64,000 nt of DNA from Phlyctochytrium arcticum (GCA_025602905.1 JAHLKI010000004.1:372001-436000), one strand, 5' to 3'. Shown: positions 20,434-33,161, numbered from the stretch's first letter. The notes: a model not told the origin generated them from the sequence alone. A program made the numbers and translations.

Positions 20434-20607
20434 TTAAGGGTAGGTATACATTGGATTCAGAGCTGGAACTGTTGATCGGGCCGTCGCAAACTCGCCCGAG
20501 TTCCAACCGGTGTTGAAAGCGGATGATGCTTGTGAAACAAGACTCCTTCCGACTGTTGCGCTCATAAAATGAACGTATTCACCTACGTCCATTCGACGGG
20601 AGTAAAT
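20434..20607 (-). pseudogene. Truncated 3' copy of the secreted family (58 codons)
   Basis: The reverse strand encodes only the family's C-terminus, from YSRRMDVGEYVHF through to the shared ending MYTYP and TAA (20434-20436). The frame is fully open, but homology stops abruptly at 20607 and no start precedes it. DNA similarity to copy 2 continues a few bases past the stop, so it is a gene duplicate with the 5' five-sixths deleted. It lies between copies 2 and 3. Confidence 0.88.
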
Positions 20608-21591
20608 AACTTAATTTACTTTCTGGTGTATAACCTTGCGCGCGGCTGTTTGCTACCTTCCTATCCTCCCTCGTCACTATCCATTGATGTTCCTACTCCC
20701 TTACTTGAAGGTTGGCCAGTATATTTTTATTTTGTAGCCGTTCCAAATGCCAATACCGGTACTGCATGTGCAGTCCATATTTCCACAATCCAGGTGTCCG
20801 GAGAAATCGGAACTTACCGGGGCTGCATAAGTGGGCGGAGTGAGAGCCGGGCTTACCCGAAACCAATATATTTTGCCAGACCCCTCCAGACCCAGACATT
20901 CGGATATCCACCCCTTGGCTTGCTACTGTACGTAGTTCCCTGAGGCAAACTGGAGGCAAACAATCACCGACTTTCTTATTAATTGATGGTCAGGAACGAG
21001 TCGTAGTCATTGCGCCAGTCGTGGGTTGGGTGAGATTGAGTCTCGATAATGAGATAGGTATCCTGATGGTTCAGTAGAAATTATCTGCAGCAAATTCCAC
21101 CGGGAAATTCCAGGAAGGAAGGAAAGCTTCAGTTGGGTGCAGAAGTGGAATTTGCTTTACCTTCCTGAAACATAATTGCGAGAGAGGCAAGGCCTCACTA
21201 TCATACCTGCTAGCATATACACTTTTGCAATACGTGTGGTACGAAGTTCGGTCAGGAATTCTTTAGACCTTCAGATCCGGATCCAGAATACGTATGTACC
21301 CAGCATTTTTTTTCAACATTGTCCATTCTAATTTACTTTATTTCTCAGTTTCTCTCAACGCTTCTTGAATCTTGTCATCCCGAGCATTGTTGGTACTCTG
21401 CTAACCATGCTAATCTCATTTTTGTCATGCTACATAACAACAAAATTTTCCGTGGCATCATTTGGCTCAATTATCAATTTGTATTTTGGAAACCGGGGTA
21501 TATTTTTTTGTTCCAAAGTGTAAGCGAAACAGTAATGTAGGGGAAGGGACGGACTGATGTTATAATCAACCAATTGTCTAGAGTTTGTGGC
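20608..21591. other. Intergenic, nothing convincing
   Basis: No gene, RNA or clear repeat is seen. The missing 5' part of the truncated family copy is not recognisable here. Confidence 0.5.
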
Positions 21592-22686
21592 CTACGGATA
21601 GGTATATTTTGAGTTCATAGATGAGAATGTTGTCCGAGCAGTGGTGAATTGAGAAAGACTCCAAGCGGTATTGAAGGCCGATGACGCCTTAGAAACTAAA
21701 CTTCTACCCACAGCCGCACTCATAAAGTGAACATATTCACCCAAATTCATTCGGCGCGAATAGGTTAAGTTAGCACCGCCATTTTCCGAGTTAGTCGGGA
21801 AATAAAGACTGAGGTAGCCAAAAAACGATTCGTGGAAAGCTATGCTGTAACCGCTTTCCATCCAAAGGGGGTAATACCAGTCTCGAAACCAGCGCGCATT
21901 TGTAGTGCCCGGTGGATAAGTGGTTGACGTATCGGCATTCCATTCAGTAAATGACGCTTGAGCGTCGGAAACCATTCCAGTTTTGTTGAAGAAATCATAA
22001 CTACAGATATCCGCGAACTTGCTATTGCCCCAAAGATCGTATGCCGGACTTTCATGAACACCGTGGGAAGAAAGTTCGACCAATCGACATAGTTCATGTA
22101 TCGCTCGTCTCTTGATTCCGTGGTCATTCGAGTCCCATCCGTTGTATGCTGAACCCAGCCAAGATCGGTAATTGGTACGAGAAGCACCTCCACTAGCATC
22201 AAATCGAATTCTCAAAGAATACCACCCGTCCGAAACTGGTGCCGTACCCAGACCAAGTTGAACAAACAGAGGTTTTGGGGATCCGAAAGCTTCGCAACCG
22301 GGTCCGATTGGTGCAGCCGAATCCCGGGCAACAGTGCAACCACCATAAGTCTTCTTGATATACGTGTATGCGTTGTTGTAAAAAGGAACGATCCACTTCG
22401 TTGTCGTCCGTGCCACGTTTATCAAGGGTCTGGTCATGTACACAGCGACATCACTGTTGCAAGACACGCGGGTCGTAGTCGGGTTGGGAGATCCTGACGC
22501 CTGATCGAGATAACCGTTCAGAGTGGCGGGTGCGCTAGTATGGCATACGCAGTTGGCCTGTGCAATAGTTGGGACGCTACTAATGAAGCTACCAATGAGC
22601 AAAGGAGCAACAAACGCCATAATCAGAAAAGGAATTTTGGCTGCCCCCCTTCGGTGTGATGGGTATGTGATGGGTAATGTCGACAT
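21592..22686 (-). CDS. Secreted or anchored protein of the unrecognised family, copy 3 (364 aa)
   Basis: A single exon. I start at 22686 (MSTLPITYPSHRRGAAK) because it aligns with the heads of copies 1 and 2; the frame is open further up but that extension has no counterpart. The hydrophobic segment (about 17-37) is followed by CVCHTSAPATLNGYLDQ, TTTRVSCN, WIVPFYNNA, YGGC, CEAFGSPKPL, GIKRRAIHELC, DICSYDFFNKTG, NARWFRDWYYPLW and GEYVHFMSAAVGRSL. Residues such as the APIGPGCEAFG block are shared with copy 1 more than copy 2. The cysteine pattern is intact. Intronless like its sisters. Function unknown. Confidence 0.85.
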   Translation of the reverse strand: MSTLPITYPSHRRGAAKIPFLIMAFVAPLLIGSFISSVPTIAQANCVCHTSAPATLNGYLDQASGSPNPTTTRVSCNSDVAVYMTRPLINVARTTTKWIVPFYNNAYTYIKKTYGGCTVARDSAAPIGPGCEAFGSPKPLFVQLGLGTAPVSDGWYSLRIRFDASGGASRTNYRSWLGSAYNGWDSNDHGIKRRAIHELCRLVELSSHGVHESPAYDLWGNSKFADICSYDFFNKTGMVSDAQASFTEWNADTSTTYPPGTTNARWFRDWYYPLWMESGYSIAFHESFFGYLSLYFPTNSENGGANLTYSRRMNLGEYVHFMSAAVGRSLVSKASSAFNTAWSLSQFTTARTTFSSMNSKYTYP

Positions 22687-24036
22687 ATTTTCTGATTCTT
22701 TCGCAAGCAGAAAACAGGGGCGAGACTTTCCTCTTGCGCTTTTTATTACAACGCAACTGTCCAGCGATGTATACAGTGCTGACATCTATTCCTAGCTCAA
22801 GGTCTAGCCTCATTTTTCATTCTTGGAAAATAGAAAATGACCCCGGACACATTCATTACCAGACATATTAAATACAAGTAAGTTCCTATGAATGCATGAA
22901 AGCGCCCCGACCCTTCAATTCTGTTTGTTTGCGGGCAATCTCAAAGTAAAAAACAATCCATTATTTTGAGAATAGAATCACAATTAGAGGATCCCTGCTC
23001 TTCAAACAATTCAACAATTGCCCCTCAACTGCTAAGCCGTTGATCCACCAGTCCTCTCGATGGGAAACGATGGTATCATGATATAGAACAAAACCCTCGA
23101 GCGGCGTTATCGGCCTTTCATGAGAATGATAATATTGATGAGTGTAACGGACATACACAAATAGGATCAAGATAGATGCAGCAGTAGCAGGTTATGTCAT
23201 TGTACACTATTTTTCCCTTTTTAAAACAATTTTTGGACGACACGGACGGGAAAGGACGTTATCATTCCTGACAGTATTAGTAAAGAAACCTACAGTGACA
23301 GAATATCATCGTGTAGCAAAGCGCAAGGAAGGAAACTTGCATCATCTACAGCTGCATATGCAACTTATGAATGTGCGACTTACTAGGTATTTCGCACCGT
23401 ACGCGCTGGAAGGTGGTTTTGCTCTGTGATAATGTTATTCTGGGAAATACTTGTATGCCATTAGTACGCCGAGGCCTTGCGTCCAGCCTAGGAAAACTGT
23501 TTCCAACAAGTAATTACAGTTGTGAGAGTGGTGCCATACTGTAAAGGAATAAGTGAAACTCTCGTGTTGAACTTTCGAGAGTTTTGAATATGGTTTTTCT
23601 TCTTCTTACGCATAAAACGGGAAGTGGGCCAGTATAATGCGATGTCAACGCCAGGCGTCTCTGTTGTGATTAATTTAATTTTACACGAATTAGCTTTTCC
23701 AAGCCTTCATCGAATTCAGGGCCGTTCAACTGTTCGAACGTTGGTAAGACATGGGACGTCTCCATGTCCCCCGCAAATCCGAGATTCCGGCTAGCAGTGC
23801 TATTCCTGGTACATGTTCTTACCATGGATCCCAAAAACGATTTGTAAGAAGCTAGAGATTGAACCCATGGATCATTTCATTAGAATATGTAGTTGTTTTC
23901 ATTTTTTTTGTATCATAAGAAGGAAAAAAAAATCACACAAAAAGGCTAGTATGATGGAATGGTGCATTGAAAAAACGCAACAAGATTTGTAAAAAGAGCA
24001 GCACCAGTAGAAGGGACGAGATGTAATTATAAGTGT
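22687..24036. other. Intergenic, AT-rich
   Basis: It contains the copy 3 promoter (TAATAAAAAGCGC on the minus strand near 22740) and a short hairpin near 23750 (GACATGG/CCATGTC). No gene is supported. Confidence 0.45.
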
Positions 24037-26969
24037 CTAGAGCGATCGGGGTATGGTGAGAGGAATGCCTGCATCATCCACATTTCCAGACAGTCGATTT
24101 GGGCCGGCTTTAGCGTCTTTGCGTCGGATCCGTGCCAGCACGTCCGAGATCTTTCCCACGTACGTGATGTACTGATCCATATCATACTCTTCCCGCACAA
24201 ACCACCGCGTATCTTTGTTTGTCTCTGGGTATGTCCGCTCAAACACCTCTTTGAGCATCAGCCCACACTTTTCTGAGAATCGTTGCATCGGTAAATTGAT
24301 CTTGCGAGTCAGGTACCATACATAGCGAAGGGGTGAATTGGGATGTAATGCTCGGATTCGATCAATGGTGAGCAGGATCAGATGTTGGGCAATGCCGTGA
24401 GACTGAACAGATTGCATCACGCCTACTTCGAGAAGCAGCAATGATTGGGTGACAAATTGGTGGGAGGATGCGCAAACGCCCACATAGCAATGGTCCACAG
24501 TTTGCCCAGGAGTGGAACGAGTGACCGGGCCCGCAGAGGTGGAAGGCGCTGATCTGGATAAGACACTGCTACTATTTGCCGCTCCACTGCTTGCTCCAGA
24601 TGTGTAATGTGATAGATTTCCTTGACTCCGCAACGCGTTCCAATCACTCGAGAGTCCCCCCGTCGCTGATGATGATGGCGGTGGGGTGGTCATGCTAGAA
24701 GCTGCTGTCGCCGCCGCGCTTTCGTCACCCCCGCCGCCTGTTTCATAGACATCCGATAGGCAGTGTTGTCGTGCTGGACCTCCTTTTGGTTTTCGCTGTT
24801 GCTGACTCTTGATAATCCAGGCTACAGCGCAAAGTGCCACCGATTTTGACTCTGGAGTAATCGGCCGAAGGATATTGGCTACAGCCTCGGTCCAAGCGTG
24901 CCGCAGAAAATTGTTGAGATCACTGAAATTGATAAACGCAGGGACTTCTTGCATAACTGTGAAAACGCAAAACGTATCGTAATTAGTGAGCCGACTCAAT
25001 CAAACCCGCCGAAAACAAGGGACGAACCTCGAGGAGTGGCGTACAATGCCAGAAACGCGTCTTGGTACACCTCCGCCAGCTCGCCTAGTTGGTCCAGTGG
25101 GATGTCTTCTCCAGTGTAAATTTCGTAATGCAATGGAGCATCGCCGATACGGACGTGCGATAGTAGACAGGTTTTCCGGTTGCGCGGGAACAGCTCGATT
25201 GGACGGTACTTGCCCGTTCGGTACTAAAAAGGAAAAACAATTCAAACGACCGGTAAAAAAAAAACTCGTCAATATGTGAATTTTACCTTGCCACCTCCCC
25301 CGCAACTGCCACAGAATCCAAATCGCCCTTTACACCGCAGACAGACCACTTCAACCGAAATATTCAGTTCGCTGGCCGACTCTGAAGCTGTCCCAACATA
25401 TCCGTAAGCCAACACTCGCTTGCAAATCTCGCATTCAAACTCTTCCGTCCGAGCGCGCTTGCGTCCCCCGCCCCCCAAACTAGCTCGCGTACCGGGTGAG
25501 ACTATATCACCGGATGTAGGAGACCGCATACATTCGCTACATAACAAATCTAATAGCACGGCCTTGCTTTCAAAGATGGCTGGATCGCCACGAAGATTAA
25601 AGTACGCAATGGTAGAGTTACATTGACGGCATACACCAGCATATTCCAATGTCTTTTTTTTTCGAGCATCCCGACGTTTGGCGGTATTTGAGTGACTTGC
25701 TGTTGTTACTGCACTAGAGGAAATACTTTGACTGGGCGGTGCGGAGGAGGCATTTTCTGTGGGTGAAATTGATTGTTTGCCTTTATACAGTGGTGGTGGT
25801 GGTACTGGCGGGGGGCGAGTGCGTGTGGATTGATGGTTGAGTGAAGGTGGAAATGGTGGGAGCAGCTGGGGCGCGTTTGTTGACTCTTTGAAATTTATCG
25901 AATGACGGCGATGATCATTGTCATGACTGCTGCGGTGCATCGAGGCACCACGCCCTCCATGGTCGTGTGGAGATGTGGAGTAATTTAAATTTTGCAGCTG
26001 TTCTGGTGGTAGATGCTGGTGATCTGAGCTCGGCCTTGATCCTTGTATTGGGGGAGACGACTGCTGGTGCTGGTAAAACGCGTGGCGCGCGGGATGAAAT
26101 GACGGAGGTTTTTGGGATTGCTGATGTTGAGACTGCTCTTGGCGGCGCTGGTTCTGCTGGTTTTGTGGAGGATCCAAGGGATGGTATGGTGCCGGATCTG
26201 ATCGGTGAGCGGCTGCCGCTGGGGAAGATCCGTAGTAGTAGTCGGAAGATCCAGCTTGTCCTGTGTTGATGGTCAGATGTGATGGTGGAGACATCTCATC
26301 AGAATGCGGGGTATGTCCGCGTGGATAAAGCGGATGTTGTTGATAATTATGGTGCTGGTGAGTGGAAACTAACGGGACTCGCCCCAGATGCATCGACATT
26401 GGCATCTGTTCATTTTGCAATGGCGGTGGTGGTTGGATTATGGCGCTTGAACTAGATAAAGATGCTGGGATGTACTCTTGCATTTGGGGTAGCTGGTATG
26501 GGTAAGATTGCTGGATGGATGGTAAGGACCCTGGCATGATGAGCGGAACAGAAGACGGATAATGTTGTTGCGCATGTTGCTCATGATACTGGTCGCCCTG
26601 CGACTGATGGGCATGATGATGCGACTGGGAATTAGTGGGAACAACCTGGTAGTGATGCATTGAGGACGAGGATGGAATATATAATGGGGGAGGTTCATAT
26701 GGAATACGCGGGATCATCGCGGCATTATCTGTTGTAGTTGCGCCGATACGATGTTGCATAGGTAAATGTCGCTTTTGATGATGCTGTTGCTGATCTTGCG
26801 ACGATGGTGGGTGAATGTGGTCTTGACGATCATCATCGGAGGAAGGTCTTGTATTGGCATTGCTGAAATAAATATCGCCCGGATGTTGCTGGCCTTGACT
26901 TTGTCGCCCATGGGCTGCCGTCGTATAGGATGTGTCCCAGCCAGCTGAATCGTGTTTGTCATTAGCCAT
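24037..26969 (-). CDS. Q/H-rich protein with paired-Cys zinc sites and acetyltransferase-like C-terminus (932 aa)
   Basis: Exons are 26969-25287, 25223-25028 and 24956-24037, all in phase. Residues 1-440 are disordered and rich in Gln/His/Ser/Pro. Paired cysteines follow: C447/C450, C477/C480, C513/C516, C543/C546, then C553/C556 in FGFCGSCGGGG, i.e. several zinc ribbons. After intron 1 comes a folded region (YRTGKYRPIELFPRNRKTC..., LAEVYQDAFLALYATPR). Later, SLLLLEVGVMQSVQSHGIAQHLILLTIDRIRALHP resembles the acetyl-CoA-binding beta-alpha of GNAT proteins, with VxxxxxxxGIAxxLI. A Ser/Gly/Pro-rich insert separates these parts. I do not recognise a named family; a nuclear acetyltransferase-like role is inference. 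Confidence 0.75.
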
Positions 26970-29785
26970 CCTGCGCGGCAGGGATGCTCACTGATCCAAA
27001 GTTCCGCTCGTAATGTCCCAGTCCTCGCATAAATAAAATTAAATATGCCTCCCTGCAGCCTATGTAAATAGGCACCCTCCGCTTCAGACGAAAAATAGAT
27101 ATACGTGTTGACCAGAATTGATAGGCGCTTCAAACGTCTCCGGCTGCCGAAAACTTTGCCCTTCCTGGATGAATATGTACCAATGGAATGTTGATGACAA
27201 TGGTAGGGTCTGAAGGGAGAGAGAGAGAACCGGGGAGGTAAAAGGAAAACAAGTCCATTAGTTAGCTGAGTCAAAAAGAACTCCATGGATAAACAAGCTT
27301 TCAACTTGGTCGTCAGCGACTCTGAAGGAGCATGCAAATACCGTGGATATTGCGCTCCCCAGGGATCAGTAACCCTTAAACTTACAAAGACAAATATGAC
27401 TGTTCCCGACAGCTGCGTGGAACAAGGTTTGAAATGCCGCCGATTGGGTGTCGCCAGAAGTTAAATAAAATAAAGGATTGTTGAGCCTCGTGAAAATAAT
27501 AGTTTCTTTGGTGTGAAACGTTTAGACAAAAAATTGCTTTCCAATGTTGATCTTTTTCGCCGATCTTCCTTCTTTTATTTATGGAGGGATCTGATATTTG
27601 CCTGCCAGGGGCAACCGTGAAAACTCGTGGCCTTGATTGATTAGCAGGATTCTAGTCGTGAGTAGAATCTACGGATGGCCGCTCGTCGCGCGGGCGGTCT
27701 ACCCAGTTGACTGTGCTGCTGAAGGCGACGCGAAGCTTGAGCCAGCCGAGAAAGTAAGACGAGAAGGACAACGTCGGGAAGCTGGACTTTTGAGATTAAT
27801 ATAAGTTCTCGAAACTCCGACCTGGTATGATAAAATGTGGCTTCAGAGAGAGATCGGGCAAATTTAATCCCGGGCAGCAGATATCGGGGTCGGCAAAGAT
27901 GTCGTCGGCTCGGTGCCCGATCTAGGATATAAAGCAGACGCCGGGGGGTTGCTTCTTGCCGGTTTGTTTGGGAGGTTTTTTTTTGGCCCCAGCTGGCAAG
28001 CTGGCATGCGATGCGGCTACCCGGGAACTTGATGGTGTTGGCAAAGCAGCAGCAAGGTGACGGTGGTATGTGCTGGCTAAAACTGTTACTCGAGTATATA
28101 CAGGTCTTGGCTGTAAATCTCACCCCCAAGAGATCAAAATGATTTTGTTATTAGCCGTTCCCGGTCCAGTGACAACTCTGGGCTCAACTTTTGTGTAGTT
28201 CGGTGCCCGCCGCCGAGCAAATTGTGTCTGTGTGTTTGGCGTCCGATGAGTTTAGGACGATAAACCTGCCTTTTTACTTCGAGTCGCACGCCCCACGGCA
28301 GCAAAGCAGAAGGAGCAGCCCAAAAGGGTGTCAAACCTCATGAATTTTACATCTTTTTCACAGTAGCTTGGCGCGGAATGTTGATGCTGTTCCACGGCGA
28401 GGTGCTTTCCACACGACTTGGCCCCCCCCAAGGCCCCGGAACCTGCCAGATTTATATATGCATGATGTATGTATGGTCTTGGCTGGCACGCTTGGTTATG
28501 GGAATACTCGAGTTATACCGAATAGATGAGACATCTCTATCCGGCAGGACCCGGGAGGACCCGGCAGTGCGCAGCATGTCAGTTGGTGGGACTGGCATCG
28601 GGAAACCCCAATGCAAAAAGATGGACCCACAGAAGCACTTGGTGCTTGATCCATAAATTTCCACGGGTCCGCGCTTAGGTGGTGACAACAAACGACCAGC
28701 AGCATAATGTCCATAGTGGGAGTATTAGCCGTATTAGTGTCCTGCTTGGGCGCCAATCAAAAATGTTGACGTCCCGGTCGGAAAAAATGCTTGGAAAAAA
28801 TGTTTATCACATCGTGTATATGTACGCCAAGATTATTTGTGGTTAAATACTAACTTGCGATAAGTAATACTTTTCTGAATAAGATGGTTAAATTCATGGC
28901 TTTTACTTGCACACCAGCATATCATCAACATGGCAGTCAAATCTATTTTATCCATTCTACCACCTACAGTACTTTTTCTCCAACCCTTGTTTTTGGACGA
29001 TGGACCAAAGGGCTGCTGCCAGCGCCATGCCCCGAACTCTCGGAGCGGTGGACGTGGCGCCAGGCCGCACGGCGTTCCGGCACAGCCACCGGCGCACCCT
29101 TACCACGGCCAGCGATGGCTGTTCAGCAGCTCCCATCACCGAGGTCCGAGCCAACGTCTCCCGCAATGGGGTGGCTCGGCTGGCCGTGGCTCAAGAACAC
29201 ACATATGTTCTGAACCACGTTGGAGTTGGAGTCAAGAATATATATATATACAAATCTCGCACGGCACATGAGTAAGGGGTTGACGATGTCCGGCGGATTG
29301 AGGATTCTAAATTGAGCGGCACAATTATATCGTCCGATTTTACATCTTGGAAAAACAGTCGAGGGAAAAATCCGGTACGGGTAACGTCGGGTACATCATA
29401 CTCAGGAAAAGAAGTATTTAAACTTCAGTATCGTATCCTCCGAAATTTTAGTGAGTTAAATCTCGTTTCGATTAGGTAGGTATCGTATTCTCGACAAAAT
29501 GTTGCAACTGTACTGCGAAAAAAAAAGACTTGACATTCTCGAATTATCACAATTTTCCAAAGTTCAATGCCATGTACCTTTCGAAGCTTGAAAACCGGTC
29601 AAGCCTTACCAGCGGTGTAAAGTCTTGTTAAATTTTCCAATGTTTGGCCCTGGATGGGCGAACCTCCCTCGCGTGTCATTTCCCCAAACAGTACAATACG
29701 AGAAGTGTTATATTGCTGCAAGTTCCCTCCCGCAAACTATTTCTTAGAATCTTCCATGTCCTCGTTGACCAGACCAAAAACACGA
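26970..29785. other. Large intergenic region
   Basis: It lies between divergent genes. A GA-repeat is at about 27214-27227, poly-T tracts occur near 27980, and TA microsatellites near 29238. Several open frames of 80-160 codons on both strands have composition unlike the genes around them. Nothing else is supported. Confidence 0.45.
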
Positions 29786-30869
29786 ATGGCATCAAAACAT
29801 CTTCTTCATCTGCTAGTCCTCGCGCTTGCTGCCATACAGATCTATGCCGTCCCTCGTCTACGCAATGTCGCCTGCACCCCCTCCACAGTCCCCCTCGGTC
29901 GATCCGTCAACATAACATGGTCTTTGACCGAAGATGAATCCAAACCTTCCCGTGGCGTCGTGTCTTGGCAAGTCTATGCCCAGAATGCAGTGACCCAGAT
30001 TGATGGGGAGGATGAGGAAACGCCCATTACAGGACCGGCAAGCGTCAGCGAGTTGTCAGACGATGGAATCACCGCTGATCTGGACTATTATCGTTATGGA
30101 CCTTATGGTGTGGTCAACTATACAGGCCAACCGCTCTGGTACGTCTCTATTCATTTCTCACAGGGTGTGTCGTCGAGATGAGTTGCTCATGATTGATTTA
30201 TAGCTTGACGACATCCATGCCATATGGCAAAAATAAGGACTCGCTTGGAAACCCTGAAGGGTACTCGTCTCAGACATTTTGTCCCCTACGATGCTCTGTC
30301 GCTCCGCCCGTAGTGAACTTTACCTACTTTGAATCCGTAGACTTCAATCCAAAACGCGTCCGGATTGGCCAAAACTTGAACATAACTTGGACATATCGTC
30401 GTGGAGTCAACTTTCCGCAATCAGGTTGGTGACAATAGACTGACTAGCGGTACCAGTAACCTAACAACTTTCGCCCCGCCCAGTTTTGCTTTCCATCTTT
30501 TTTGCATCCGAGTACTTTGAAGAATACCCTCAATACGTGGTGGCAAACGCAAACGCAACCACTGGACAATATACCCTGAAGGTCGATCAAGCGTTGCGCT
30601 CCTTTGTGTCCAACAATGCCCGCAGAATCCAGGGCAACTTTCCCTACCGCCTCTACTTGCAACTGACGTTCCCACCTCAGACTAACGCTGTCGGAGGCGT
30701 GATTGCTCCAGGGAACCTGACAGTGCTGGGCACCGAAGGCGGAAACTCGACAACTGTGCAAAATGATCGTACAATGATCTGGCTGGATAAAAGAGACGAA
30801 GACCCTATTGTTGCACCGATCTTGCACATCCGAGGACCTATCGATGTGACTTCAGAAAGTCATGTCTAA
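29786..30869 (+). CDS. Secreted Ig-like/Kre9-like cell-surface protein (319 aa)
   Basis: Exons are 29786-30138, 30204-30424 and 30484-30869. A signal peptide (MASKHLLHLLVLALAAIQIYA, residues 1-21) is followed by two units that each begin with GRSVNITW or GQNLNITW, the entry strand typical of Kre9/KNH-like or Ig-fold domains of fungal cell-wall proteins. The second unit includes VLLSIFFASEYFEEYP and a GQYTLKVD strand. N-glycosylation sequons are frequent (NIT, NYT, NFT, NLT, NST). No GPI signal ends the protein. It probably acts at the wall or is secreted. The domain assignment rests on the pattern only. The next gene, 390 bp downstream on the same strand, is also a surface protein. Confidence 0.7.
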
Positions 30870-31259
30870 CTCTGTTCATTTCTGTATAGAGAGGGAGGAG
30901 ACCTGTCCGCCTTCCTGCGCTTTATATTCTTTCATGTTGATTTTTTTTTGTATATCCCCGCCGTTAAATGTTTATTCGTTCGACTCAACGCGTAAAACGC
31001 GTCGAAACGCGTCAACTTGTCATTTCGTAAGCCGGACTTCGGCTTCTACCAGATTTACAGAATGCTGCGCACCATATCGAACGTTTGGAGCATCGGCCAC
31101 TTTTCGCTGACAATGATTTCGGCGATAGAGACCGGCTTCAGCTCTTTATGCCGCGCCATTGAAATTGTAGGCCAAGCTGCCTGAACGCGGGATTATACGT
31201 TGTTGTCCCGCCAATTTTTGGACGACAAAAAGCCGTCAAGAGCGGAGCCTGTTTCCGTG

Positions 31260-33161
31260 ATGCGTCTGATATCCATACCAACCTTGAAGATTACCGCACG
31301 ACAGCTTATTCCACTTCCACCAGCTGTAGCACCCCCAACTCGTCCCGTCGACTGTTCTACTACCTGTATTGAATCGGCTATCCGTGAGATCCGCAACCAG
31401 CAAACCGAAGATGACGATCAACGCACGGACAACAGATCTGTTTGTGAGGATGGGATGGGACAAGCATTCTTTGAGAGATGCTTGAGTTGGGGTGGGGAGC
31501 GGTGTCGACAAGAGTTGGGAGCTCTTGGCAGTACTTCCAACCGGGTAAGTGTGAGTGTATGGGCAGGCACATTGGCAATTTGTTTATAATCAAGACTGAT
31601 TCGCTTCACTGTATACCCTCAGGGCCAATATAGTGCATTGTGCCCAGACGCAATCAAGAATTTACCCCAACCCTCTCCGCCATCGGACGTGCCATCCAAC
31701 TCTCTCCCATCTCCAACTTCTATCGTACAAAGATCTTCTCCTTCCGCCGTCATTACTACTCCACCAACTATCAGAACGCCTCCAGTCATCCCAGCATCAA
31801 CATCTCCCTTAGCACAGCCGTCTGCCACAAGCACAATATTGGTACCGGCAACTTCGTCCGTTATCGTTATACCTACCGGCGATCCGGTCATCATCTCCAC
31901 ATCTCCCACTAATACGGCCAACACGACGCTTCAACCCAATACATCCTCCAACCTCGCAGCCGTAACCATTGCTGGCGTCGCATCTGGGATAGTTCTCATT
32001 CTCCTACTTTTACTGTGTATATGCCTCTGGCGACGGTCACGGCTTCGGGACAAGGCAACCCCGGAAGTCCTCGCTGACGGCGGAGAAAATCTTCTCAAGA
32101 ATGGACAAGGCCAACCGCAAACGCCCCTAACTGAAAAGAAGTTGCCAATCCTTCCTTCTATGACGAGCACGCAATCTCCGTCTCAACCCAATATCGACCC
32201 TGAAACGAAATCCCAGGACAGTGGTTCGGAGCTGGCTCTCATTGGCGGTTACGCCCCTCCTGACACCGACTCACGGACCGACTCTATCCAAAGCATCTTC
32301 TCAACACTTCCCATCCATACTCTGACCCGACAATCCGGTGCTCGCCATTCGTGGTGGGCCGGCGCATCCTCCCCTGACATATGGCGAAAGAGCACCTTTT
32401 TTGCATCGTACGGAGGCTCCGTCAGTCCTGCCTCGTCCTTCAATAGCGATAAGCGAAAGTCCACTCCGGCAATGATTAGTGCTGCGCCCGACGGCCCAAG
32501 AAGAGCTCACGCGCATGCGGGCATCCCTGTTGTCAAACCCTGGGATACCCGACACTGGGCGGATATCTCCCTTGTTGTGGGTGCACGGGTCGAAGTGTGG
32601 GCGGTTCTGGAAGATAAATGGATATTCGGGATGACAGGGTCTTTTACCGCCTCGATGGCTCGTGGTGGTAGTGGTAAGAAATTTGTTTCGGAGCCCTCCC
32701 TGAAACGCCTCGTATTCTGACATGATTTGGTGTTAGGTATCTCACCCATGGTTCAGCAATGCGGATTTTTCCCACGATCGTGCGTGCTTGCAGCTCTTCA
32801 AGACACTCCAAAGCTCACTATCACGCGTGTTGACGCCTTGGCCCAACCAGACGTGATTACCGCCTTGGGTGGAGGGCCCACAACCTACTTGGCATCAAAA
32901 CGCGAATTCTGCCTTCGGGCCCTCGCATCAGGGCTATTGTCTGCTTCAGAACGGAAATTGTGGGCCACAGAACTGGAATTTGTGCAAATCAGGATGGAGG
33001 GCCAAGTTGGGGCAGGGGCCGGACCGTTTCGGAGCAAGGCGGGCGGGTTGGAGCAACGATTGGGACGGCCTGACGGCGCATTGAAGAGATTGATGAAAGG
33101 CATCCGACATAGCGGCCAGAGCACTGATTCCTCTGTGAGCATCCCCAAGGATCAATGGTGA
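31260..33161 (+). CDS. Single-pass membrane protein with cytosolic SH3 domain (Fus1-like, 586 aa)
   Basis: Exons are 31260-31544, 31623-32673 and 32737-33161. The ectodomain has a short Cys-rich part (CSTTC, CEDGMGQAFFERCLSWGGERC), then a Ser/Thr/Pro-rich stalk suited to O-mannosylation. A membrane helix spans about residues 206-230 (AAVTIAGVASGIVLILLLLLC), followed by a basic stop (WRRSRLR). The cytosolic tail ends with an SH3-like fold: ARVEVWAVLEDKWIFGMTG and, across intron 2, GFFPRSCV. This layout matches Fus1/Sho1-like signalling or polarity sensors of the fungal plasma membrane. The N-terminus lacks a strong signal peptide, so a 5' exon upstream of 31260 may be missing. Confidence 0.68.

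Noticed and set aside
27641..28129. 162-codon minus-strand frame
   Set aside because: Arg/Ser/Leu-biased composition with no motif or promoter; not supported.
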